Assembly: GCA_027487215.1 (NCBI GenBank)
Contig: JAIYDZ010000006.1
Span: 199,762 to 263,761 of the forward strand
Direction of reading: 5' to 3'
DNA from: Pseudomonadota bacterium
Lineage (GTDB): Bacteria > Babelota > Babeliae > Babelales > CAIQNR01
Length of the DNA: 64,000 nt
Made by a program: the position numbers and the translations under genes. The notes beneath the pieces were generated by a model. The model was not told the DNA's origin. It ran no database searches and saw nothing but the letters and a program-made list of their open reading frames with translations. This document shows positions 57,132 through 64,000 of the stretch, in pieces. Position 1 is the first letter of the stretch. Each line of letters begins with the position of its first letter.

Positions 57132-57776
57132 ATGAAAATTTATCTCTTTGCCCTTTCGCTTTTAACTGTTACAGGATCTCTGTATTGCGCACAGTACAAC
57201 GAAAAATCAATTTCTTCTGATGAAAGATCTGAATCTGAAAAACAATTTTATAAAGCCCTCACAGAGTTTAAAACTGCTCAATGGGCACTCCCTGCATTAC
57301 ATACAAAACACGAAGAATATAAAAAAAACCCTGACTCTCAACTAGAAAAAGACATAGACGAACGATTAGGCGAATTACAAAAAACTTTAGAAGGTCCAAT
57401 TTGTAAAGATAAACTAGAACAACTTTTTCAAACAAAAGTGAGAGATCCTAAAAAACCTTCTGCGTTTAGTAGTCCTGTAACGCAACTTAAAATTGGAGAA
57501 TTAAGATCGCAAGTTTTGGCAAAGCAACTTATTGAAGAATACTTAATACCTCTTGCTGAAAAATCTGAACAAAATGACAGTGCGTCGTCAAGCCAAGCAC
57601 TACAAGCCCGTTTAAGCAAAGTTGATAAGACAGTAGTTAGTCGTTTGATTGAATTAGTTAAAGTTAACCAACAACCCAAAGCTTATCAAATATTGTTGGG
57701 TGCGCTTACACAGCTTCCGGGAGCCCAACCTCTATCCGATGCAACAACTCCTGAATGCAAAAAAGCAAAAAACTAA
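57132..57776 (+). CDS. Exported helical protein of unknown function
   Basis: 214 residues with signal peptide to about LYC/A (residue 20), AAAAGGGA upstream. The mature protein is mostly helix, rich in Lys, Glu and Gln, with two Cys (PICKDKL and PECKKAK). No family recognised. A strong hairpin terminator follows its stop. Confidence 0.66.
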   Translation: MKIYLFALSLLTVTGSLYCAQYNEKSISSDERSESEKQFYKALTEFKTAQWALPALHTKHEEYKKNPDSQLEKDIDERLGELQKTLEGPICKDKLEQLFQTKVRDPKKPSAFSSPVTQLKIGELRSQVLAKQLIEEYLIPLAEKSEQNDSASSSQALQARLSKVDKTVVSRLIELVKVNQQPKAYQILLGALTQLPGAQPLSDATTPECKKAKN

Positions 57777-57804
57777 GTAAATTGTAGTTTCCACAGTACA
57801 GTTC

Positions 57805-57846
57805 AAAAATAGACAAAGAAATTTATTTTCTTTTGTCTATTTTTTT
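57805..57846 (+). terminator. Rho-independent terminator
   Basis: AAAAATAGACAAA (about 57805-57817) pairs with TTTGTCTATTTTT (about 57833-57845), with inner GAAA/TTTTC pairing and a seven-T run at 57840-57846. Confidence 0.85.
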
Positions 57847-57929
57847 GAAACACACTCTGTAAAGTCTTTTTTTATTAATAATGACCAGGTTAAAGTAAAA
57901 GCGCTACTTTTTGAAACAAAGGAATGCTT

Positions 57930-59216
57930 ATGAAACCAGTCTTTTTTACTCTTATTATCTTATCGCTCACTTGCACCATCCTATACGCACCCTTTAAAGA
58001 TCAGTTTAACGGGACCACTTATACACGATTGGCAGCACTTTCTCTTAAAAACTCTTGTATTAAAGAGCTCGCTGCACAGGCTCAATCAGAATCTGATAAA
58101 ATGTATACAGAGTGGATAGCACTTTCATTTGCTCATACTTTCCCTACTGACCTTGTTAAACAAACAACCACAGGATCAGGAACACTCTCACAGTCTCAAG
58201 GACTGCTTACTGTTTCATCTGGCACCCAAGTTACTGCAACTGCCTCCTGTTTTAGTCGACCTGCAGTTCATAGCTGCCCAGGAAAAACAGTTATTGCTCA
58301 GTTCACTGCAGCTTTTGGTGCGACAAGTTCACACGGAACAGCAACACAATATTGTGGTCTTTTATCACCCCAAGATGGATACGCCATAGGATATCAAAAT
58401 AATAGCTTTGGAATTATACATCGCAAAGGTGGACAACAGGTTGCTTTTATTGCACAAACAGCTTTCAACATTGATACACTCGATGGAAAGACAAACAGTG
58501 GTTTTATACTCACTCAAACAAACCTTAATTACTACCGAATTTCTTGTGTAGGACTCGATACAGGGCCGGTGATATTTTCTGTCATGAATAATAATGGAAC
58601 CTGGATTGCTTTTCATCAAATACAAGCAACTACTTTACAAACTACACCACTCATCGCAGCCGCATCGCTTCCTCTAGCAATTGAAATTACTAAAAGTACA
58701 AGCGATGCAACACCTCTTTCTATTAAAACTACCTCCTGGAGTGCAAAATCTGAAGGTGCAAACATTCCTACACGAATTTGGTCTTCCCAGGTAAGCGACA
58801 AACGTATTAATGGCAATACAAACCAACACGTACTGACTATACGAGTAAAAGAACAGTTTAAAGGAAGCCTTAATTTTGGAAGACTCCGTATGCTTAGAAC
58901 CGTTAGCTCAACAAGTGAAACTAATAAAATTTTCCAAATTGAGTGTATTAAAAATGCTACGATCACCGGCGCTATTTATACTGATATCAACACAAATTTT
59001 TCTATCACAGAAGTCACTACCACAGGCACTATTTCAGGAGGAATTTCACTTTTTAAATTAAACGGCTCAAGCACCTTAGCCAGTTCTTTTAATTTTCCAC
59101 CAGATCAAATGATAATAGATCTTTTTCCAGGAGAAACTATAACCCTAGTTGCCTCAGAGAACATAGCTGGTGACATAAATATAAATGCTAACTGTGCGTG
59201 GCAAGAATATTACTAA
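57930..59216 (+). CDS. Exported beta-rich protein resembling viral/phage structural or adhesin proteins
   Basis: 428 residues from ATG 57930 (AAAGGA at 6 nt; the ATG at 57924 touches it). Signal peptide to about LYA (residue 18). From about residue 60 the chain is beta-rich. It has the pattern TVIAQFTAAFG...YCGLLSPQDGYAIGYQNNSFGIIHRKGGQQ, followed by NYYRISCVGLDTGPVIFSV and WIAFHQIQ...TTPL. That order, from a fill-in test fibre to FGILHRKGG and I-x-F-x-x-x-(N/E), is seen in phage and giant-virus surface proteins as I know them. The call is from pattern memory and is tentative. Convergent with the beta-helix gene, 5 bp between stops. Confidence 0.55.
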   Translation: MKPVFFTLIILSLTCTILYAPFKDQFNGTTYTRLAALSLKNSCIKELAAQAQSESDKMYTEWIALSFAHTFPTDLVKQTTTGSGTLSQSQGLLTVSSGTQVTATASCFSRPAVHSCPGKTVIAQFTAAFGATSSHGTATQYCGLLSPQDGYAIGYQNNSFGIIHRKGGQQVAFIAQTAFNIDTLDGKTNSGFILTQTNLNYYRISCVGLDTGPVIFSVMNNNGTWIAFHQIQATTLQTTPLIAAASLPLAIEITKSTSDATPLSIKTTSWSAKSEGANIPTRIWSSQVSDKRINGNTNQHVLTIRVKEQFKGSLNFGRLRMLRTVSSTSETNKIFQIECIKNATITGAIYTDINTNFSITEVTTTGTISGGISLFKLNGSSTLASSFNFPPDQMIIDLFPGETITLVASENIAGDININANCAWQEYY

Positions 59217-59221
59217 ACAGC

Positions 59222-60826
59222 TTAGGATGGAATTGCTCGTTCAATAATCTCGCTATTTTCAAACTGACTCATTGAGCGTAGTTCCGTAAGTTCCGTTAAG
59301 TAAGCAACACACACTGGAAAAGCATTTACGTTATCGTAAGGCGAAAGCTTTATATCATAGTTATTAAAAGAAAGACCATTGGCTGAACCATTACGATAGG
59401 CAAAGTTACCAATAAAACAGGTTACACTAGAATCTGAGATGTCTTTAATTCCATACCCGTTAACACCGGTATTGAAAAGTAGCTTAGTATCACGCACCAC
59501 ACATGAACTTGCACCATCTAACAGAATTCCATAAGCATTTGCACCTGGAGAATTTTGTCCAGAACTTTCTGATTGAACAACAGTGCAAAACGACTCACCG
59601 CCAGTCAAATAAAATCCGACAGCATTACCTGTCTGAGAGCCACTTTTCATTCCTCGAGCACTACATTGACTAAAAGAATTTCCCGTACAATTGGTAGTAT
59701 AAAATCCATACGCATTGCCAGAGGTCCCTGTACTTACATTGGCACGCGCTTGGCACTCATTAACAGAACAAGAAGCAAGACTGTCAAAACTCATACCATA
59801 GACTGTTTGAGAGCTTGAGTTATTAACAACAACAGACCGATCAATACGATGACCGCCTAAATTCTCAAGGCTGCTTGATATACATTTAATTCCATAGAAA
59901 GCACCTCCACGAGCACTATTATTCGATAAAGAACATTCAGTTATTGTACATCCATCAACATTGTCAAAAACAAACCCTGAAACCTCTCCACTGAAACTTT
60001 TATTGCAATGAGCTTGGCATCGAGTAAGTTCATTACTTGAACCCCCCACAAATCTCATTCCATACGCAGAGCCCGTTGTACCAGCCTTATTACAATCTGC
60101 CGAACAATCAACACACTTTACATGTGTCGATCCGGTACAATAAAAGCCAGTCGCATTGCCAGCTCCAGCAGTCTCATTACGATTAAAACTACAATTTTCA
60201 AGTTCTATATTTTCACTATCAACCACCATAAGCCCAATTGCACCATTGACCGCTTGCGTACTTGCACCGTTACAACGGCTTATTTTAACATTTTTAAGAA
60301 CAACATCTTTGCAATTGGCATCAACCAACATTCCCATTAATGAACATTTATCAATTGTCATGTTTTCTAAAGCAATACCAGTACATCCCTGACCCACAAT
60401 AATCCCCGTGCCAGAAGTACCAGAAATAACTCCATTTAAAATTCTAATATTACTCAGTCCTGAAGCTATTTTTATAATGGTTCCACCGGTTGCAGTTCTT
60501 CCACTGGTTATAGAATATCCACGCAAATCAACCGTCACATTACTCGAGGTAATTTCAAGAAACGTAACATTGTTGTTAATCGGATCAATTGAAATGTTTT
60601 CAATAAAATAAAAACGGAAATTGGTAGAAATAGTTTTCATAGACACATTAGCAAGCACAGCATTATTTATATCGCGCATACTAACAACATTATTAAAGGG
60701 TCTACCTACATCATCAGTAGAACCCCAAGTCACCATGCGATCAGACACATCTACACAATGCATTGCTGCGCTATATACCAATCCGATCAAACCAATTGTT
60801 ACCATTAACTTCTGAAATATTTTCAC
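59222..60826 (-). CDS. Exported right-handed beta-helix protein
   Basis: 534 residues, start GTG 60826 (AGAGGT at 7 nt). Signal peptide to about AMHC. From about residue 90 to 500 there are 15 or more coils typical of pectate-lyase-like beta-helices: VTVDLRGYSITSG, IRILNGVISGTSGTGI, IALENMTIDKCSLMGMLV, and later units with N-x-x-x-Y-G-(F/M/I) and Cys at regular positions (e.g. SSCVVRDTKLLFNTGVNGYGI). No catalytic Asp/Arg/Lys set of a lyase is evident. It probably works as a surface or secreted adhesin. It starts 12 bp after the transketolase stop on the same strand. Confidence 0.78.
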   Translation of the reverse strand: MKIFQKLMVTIGLIGLVYSAAMHCVDVSDRMVTWGSTDDVGRPFNNVVSMRDINNAVLANVSMKTISTNFRFYFIENISIDPINNNVTFLEITSSNVTVDLRGYSITSGRTATGGTIIKIASGLSNIRILNGVISGTSGTGIIVGQGCTGIALENMTIDKCSLMGMLVDANCKDVVLKNVKISRCNGASTQAVNGAIGLMVVDSENIELENCSFNRNETAGAGNATGFYCTGSTHVKCVDCSADCNKAGTTGSAYGMRFVGGSSNELTRCQAHCNKSFSGEVSGFVFDNVDGCTITECSLSNNSARGGAFYGIKCISSSLENLGGHRIDRSVVVNNSSSQTVYGMSFDSLASCSVNECQARANVSTGTSGNAYGFYTTNCTGNSFSQCSARGMKSGSQTGNAVGFYLTGGESFCTVVQSESSGQNSPGANAYGILLDGASSCVVRDTKLLFNTGVNGYGIKDISDSSVTCFIGNFAYRNGSANGLSFNNYDIKLSPYDNVNAFPVCVAYLTELTELRSMSQFENSEIIERAIPS

Positions 60827-60838
60827 TACTGTACCTCT

Positions 60839-62683
60839 TTAAACTTTTGTTCTTACTTCTTTTATAATTGCACCAGCGTCAATACCTGCCCATGCTCGTA
60901 ACCGTTCAGGAGTTCCTGAGCGAGGTAGTTCACGCACAGCAAGCATTGTCAGTTGAATTCCAGTATCAACAATCTCAACAGCAACCGACTGACCCAGTCC
61001 CCCTTGAATATAATGATCTTCTACTGTAATAATGCGATTGCCTGATGCTTTTGCTACCGCAATAATCGTTTTTGAATCTAATGGTTTTATAGAGTACGCA
61101 TCGATAACAGAAATAAAGATAGTTTCTTTTTCCAACAGCTGTGCAGCCTTCAATGCTTCATGAACTGTGACCCCAGCCGCAACCACAAGGGCGCAAGATT
61201 TTTCGTTTTGAAGCAACACCTTACATCCACCAACCTCAAACTGGTCTCGTTGGTTGTAAAGCGATTTTGTTGTTTCTCTGGTTGTACGTAAATAACTAAT
61301 ACCTTTGTAATAATTGGCCATTAACTGAACGAGGCGAAAGGTACTCATCTTATCACAAGGGTATAAAATGATTGATCCGGGAAGAGTTTGCATAAGTGCA
61401 ATATCTTCCAGCGCCATTTGTGAAGGACCGTCTTGTCCAATTGAGACTCCGCAGTGGGATCCAACCAGTCTTAAAGGCACTTTACCAATAGCTGCCATTC
61501 GAATCTGGTCAAAAGCACGAGAGAAAAAAGCACCAAATGTTGAAACAAAGGGCACCATTGCTCTGGTTGCAAGTCCAACTGCCATTGCCACCATGTTTTG
61601 TTCCGCAATAAAACATTCAATAAACCTTTCAGGATGGGCTTCTTTAAAAGTTTGAGCCCCTGTTGAATTACTTACCTCTGCATCAAGACAGACCACACTG
61701 CGACACACACTTCCTGCAAGCGTTACTGCCGCGCCGTACGCATGCCGTGTTGCACCCTGCGGTTCCTGATGACCTACCGGCAATGCAAAATCAGTACATA
61801 CCGGAAATGACTCAGTCGCTGAAGGAATATGTGGCTGCCAGGCCGCACCTTTGTACTGTGCAGCAGCAGGAAATTTCTTAGAAAGTTCAAGTAAAACTTC
61901 ATCTAACCCTTGGGGTGTAAAAGCTTTTCCATGAAATCCATTTTTGTCCTGCACACGTGCAACGCCGTACCCTTTAAACGTTTTTGCAATCAGCACCGTT
62001 GGCTTTTTGTGTTGTGCCTGCGCTTGAGTAAATGCCTTATTTAAAAGTGAAACATCATGTCCATCTACCTCGATAACGTTCCACCCAAACGCTTTGAATT
62101 TTTCTGATAGTTGCTTAAGATCATGGCCCTCCATAGTTTGGCCAGTTTGTCCCAAACGATTACAATCAACAACCGCAATGAGTCGATGCATTTTATAATA
62201 AGCCGCCAAATGAGCAGCTTCCCATACAGATCCTTCAGCGCATTCACTGTCGCCCAAAAGAACATACGTATAATGGTCCTGACGTCGTATCTGAGCTGCA
62301 AACGCCATACCCAAACCAATTGAAAGCCCACATCCCAACGATCCTGTTGCAGCCTCAGTGTAATACAATCTGCGAGTCGGATGACCCTCAAGAACAGAAT
62401 CAAACTCCCGTAACGTCAAAAGCTGCTCATCAGAAACTATTCCCATCGCTTTGTAAGCCGCGTAAACAACCGGAACAGCATGACCTTTTGAAAGAATAAA
62501 TCGATCATTGTTTGCTTGTTGAGGATTTTCGGGATTGTATTGCATTACGTGGAAAAAAAGTACTGCGACAATATCTGCTGCAGAAAGACATGAGGTCGGA
62601 TGCCCTGAACCAGCCTGAGTGGTTGCCCGAATTGAGTCCACTCGCAAACAGTAGGCAAGACGTTCTATAAGTGCACGATTCAT
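60839..62683 (-). CDS. tkt: Transketolase
   Basis: 614 residues in one chain, like classical transketolases. It moves two-carbon units between sugar phosphates with thiamine diphosphate (pentose phosphate pathway). Visible are GSGHPTSCLSAADI near residue 23, SKGHAVPVVYAA near 69, and the ThDP motif LGDSECAEGSVWEAA near 143 (G-D-G-x(n)-N variant). The C-terminal half has the pyrimidine-binding E in FIAEQNMVAMAVGLA near 355. Its ATG is shared with the stop of the small exported-protein gene (TAATG at 62683), so they are coupled. Confidence 0.93.
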   Translation of the reverse strand: MNRALIERLAYCLRVDSIRATTQAGSGHPTSCLSAADIVAVLFFHVMQYNPENPQQANNDRFILSKGHAVPVVYAAYKAMGIVSDEQLLTLREFDSVLEGHPTRRLYYTEAATGSLGCGLSIGLGMAFAAQIRRQDHYTYVLLGDSECAEGSVWEAAHLAAYYKMHRLIAVVDCNRLGQTGQTMEGHDLKQLSEKFKAFGWNVIEVDGHDVSLLNKAFTQAQAQHKKPTVLIAKTFKGYGVARVQDKNGFHGKAFTPQGLDEVLLELSKKFPAAAQYKGAAWQPHIPSATESFPVCTDFALPVGHQEPQGATRHAYGAAVTLAGSVCRSVVCLDAEVSNSTGAQTFKEAHPERFIECFIAEQNMVAMAVGLATRAMVPFVSTFGAFFSRAFDQIRMAAIGKVPLRLVGSHCGVSIGQDGPSQMALEDIALMQTLPGSIILYPCDKMSTFRLVQLMANYYKGISYLRTTRETTKSLYNQRDQFEVGGCKVLLQNEKSCALVVAAGVTVHEALKAAQLLEKETIFISVIDAYSIKPLDSKTIIAVAKASGNRIITVEDHYIQGGLGQSVAVEIVDTGIQLTMLAVRELPRSGTPERLRAWAGIDAGAIIKEVRTKV

Positions 62684-63147
62684 TACTGTTCTTTCTGGGT
62701 GTTTTCAGAGCGCACGTGCGCATGTTGACCAACGATTTGATGATATTTTTCTACTACCCATTCATGAGTATTTTTCTGTAAACCCCCCGCAACACGGGTA
62801 ATGGCTCCGCAAATATTTGTAAACATTTCATTACAACCAATATCATCTCCGCTACAATCACAATTAATCTCACTACAACAATTAACATTAAGCTGCGTAG
62901 TGCGAGCCGCATCCTTAGAAGTAACGGGGCAAGAAGCTGCAGTAGGAGTAACCGCTAACGACTCTGGAACATAATAAAATACCGGACGCTGATAAGGTCC
63001 ATAACTACCTGAAAAGTAATATCCTGCTGAAACCTGGTCTCCAGACGGCTGCTGCCCTTGTTGAAAATACTGCTGCTCATGTTGCGCCGCATGCGCCATA
63101 GAGATACTCAATAAAACAGCAGAAAGAAGGACTTTTTTAGATTTCAT
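62683..63147 (-). CDS. Small exported Cys-rich protein
   Basis: 154 residues from ATG 63147 (AGGAG about 10 nt upstream; the frame opens further at 63213 without a site). Signal peptide to about AHA (residue 20). A Gln/Tyr/Pro-rich middle (QQYFQQGQQPSGDQ, YGPYQRPVFYYVPES) is followed by a Cys cluster (NVNCCSEINCDCSGDDIGC) and a helical end. No family recognised. It is the first gene of the unit with tkt and the beta-helix gene. Confidence 0.7.
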   Translation of the reverse strand: MKSKKVLLSAVLLSISMAHAAQHEQQYFQQGQQPSGDQVSAGYYFSGSYGPYQRPVFYYVPESLAVTPTAASCPVTSKDAARTTQLNVNCCSEINCDCSGDDIGCNEMFTNICGAITRVAGGLQKNTHEWVVEKYHQIVGQHAHVRSENTQKEQ

Positions 63148-63268
63148 AACAACTGACTCCTCTTTACAATTTTTACATCGTTCGAGTGTAGTCAACCGTA
63201 AAACCGAGTGCAATAGTAGCGGTAAATCTTCACTTTAAGTTTTTGCCAAAAAACGTATACTAACAGCC

Positions 63269-64000
63269 ATGAAACGTCATTTTGCAACATTTACCAATGG
63301 CTGTATTCAGTTTTTAAACGTACAGCTTTTTATCTCACTTGCTACACTGCCCATCCTGGCATTATGGGGTATTCCTTTTTCGGTAATGAGCCCTGCAGGC
63401 AACCTTATTTTTAATCCGTTCTTAACTGTTTTCCTGCTGTGTGCTTCGCTCATTTTTTTTACCGAACTGTTATACATCCCCAACGGTTGGCTGGTAAAAA
63501 TTCTTGAACTGGTTACCTCTTTTTGGTCCTGGTGTCTTTCATGGTCATCAAAAACCTGGCTTGTCGGTTTTTATAAACCTCTTGCAGGAGCGACATTATT
63601 GCTTGCCCTCATTGCCCTTATAATGGCACACCACAAACATTGGGGTAAGCCTTTAAGTAATGCGCTTACGTTAATAATTCTTTCATGCAGCGCCCTACTG
63701 CTTGCGTTGTGCAAATCATCTGACACCAGTTTTGAACTGGTATGCGGGCGTAAAAAAGTGCTGATCATTTCAAAACAGGGAAAGATCGTAGTCGATGATC
63801 GAGGTGCCCTTGCACTTAAACGATCCCCAGAAGATTGGATTAACTTCACACTTGTACCAGCGCTCATTCAAAAAACAGGAAACTGTAAAGTTGATCATGT
63901 TATCGTCCACAATCCAGCCAGAAGCACCTTTGAAGGGCTGCGCGCATTAACTGAACGCATTCCCGTTAAAACAGTTGCACTTCCCTTTTTTGACACTCAG
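63269..64000 (+). CDS. ComEC/Rec2-like DNA-uptake protein, partial, with degenerate beta-lactamase-like domain
   Basis: 244 codons to the window edge with no stop; first ATG at 63269 after an in-frame TAA at 63236. The opening (LATLPILALWGIPFSVMSPAGNLIFNP) and five hydrophobic segments resemble the C-terminal half of the ComEC competence domain, so the usual N-terminal domain is missing. From about residue 160 there is the beginning of the C-terminal beta-lactamase-like domain (KVLIISKQGKIVVDDRG). The metal motif HxHxDH expected after DHVIV reads H-N-P-A-R-S-T, so the metal ligands are lost. comF at 16603 suggests a DNA-uptake theme. Confidence 0.6.
   Translation, partial: MKRHFATFTNGCIQFLNVQLFISLATLPILALWGIPFSVMSPAGNLIFNPFLTVFLLCASLIFFTELLYIPNGWLVKILELVTSFWSWCLSWSSKTWLVGFYKPLAGATLLLALIALIMAHHKHWGKPLSNALTLIILSCSALLLALCKSSDTSFELVCGRKKVLIISKQGKIVVDDRGALALKRSPEDWINFTLVPALIQKTGNCKVDHVIVHNPARSTFEGLRALTERIPVKTVALPFFDTQ

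Overview
The window is a gene-dense, AT-rich bacterial chromosome segment. It uses the standard genetic code (TGA serves as a stop throughout) and carries no rRNA, tRNA, IS element, prophage or CRISPR that I could recognise. The gene content suggests a host-dependent, Gram-negative-type bacterium of the Candidatus Dependentiae (TM6) or Chlamydia-like kind. There is a peptidoglycan and lipoprotein core (glmU, murB, mraY, mreB, lgt, lspA), a scavenging transporter for an aromatic amino acid, an apparent queuine salvage pair, and a very large share of genes for signal-peptide proteins of unknown function, several with ankyrin repeats. The Dependentiae assignment is an inference from this style of gene content, not from a marker tree.

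Layout. 1-5.0 kb: a cut-off Memo-like lipoprotein, a secreted alpha/beta hydrolase, and a minus-strand cluster of an outer-membrane protein, mreB and rsmA. 5.1-8.0 kb: a promoter, a short leader ORF containing Trp-Pro-Trp, and a three-gene ABC transporter of the putative tryptophan/tyrosine family. 8.7-11.5 kb: four tandem small secreted proteins, at least three sharing a motif. 11.7-20.5 kb: glmU-sbcD; a SurA-like chaperone; a small lipoprotein; and the tightly overlapping minus-strand set pheT-lspA-pgpA-comF. 21-24 kb: trhO-murB and small secreted genes. 24.1-33.1 kb: one gene for a roughly 3000-residue exported coiled-coil/ankyrin protein with C-terminal repeats. 33.3-41.2 kb: a 2-hydroxyacid dehydrogenase, yhhQ-tgt, a Vps62-like secreted protein, a SpoU methyltransferase, an APC permease and mraY. 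42.1-50.2 kb: mnmG-lgt-dnaG-rpoD and a CNNM/CBS protein; the sigma factor has a histone-like Lys/Ala-rich tail. 50.3-64 kb: accessory genes, including an exported PurA-like protein with a changed active site, nfeD-stomatin, an ankyrin protein with EPIY, YxN and PALPPR motifs, a second alpha/beta hydrolase, two beta-rich surface-like proteins, transketolase and a cut-off ComEC-like gene.

How the genes fit together. The housekeeping genes support a cell that still builds a wall and matures lipoproteins but imports amino acids and probably queuine. The accessory genes look like a surface and effector repertoire for interacting with a eukaryotic host. The strongest candidates for something undescribed are the EPIY/YxN/SH3-ligand ankyrin protein (54512-55402), the exported PurA-like protein (51234-52601) and the Trp-Pro-Trp leader peptide (5181-5300). 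The extended RpoD (46480-48828) and the large repeat protein (24124-33120) are also notable.
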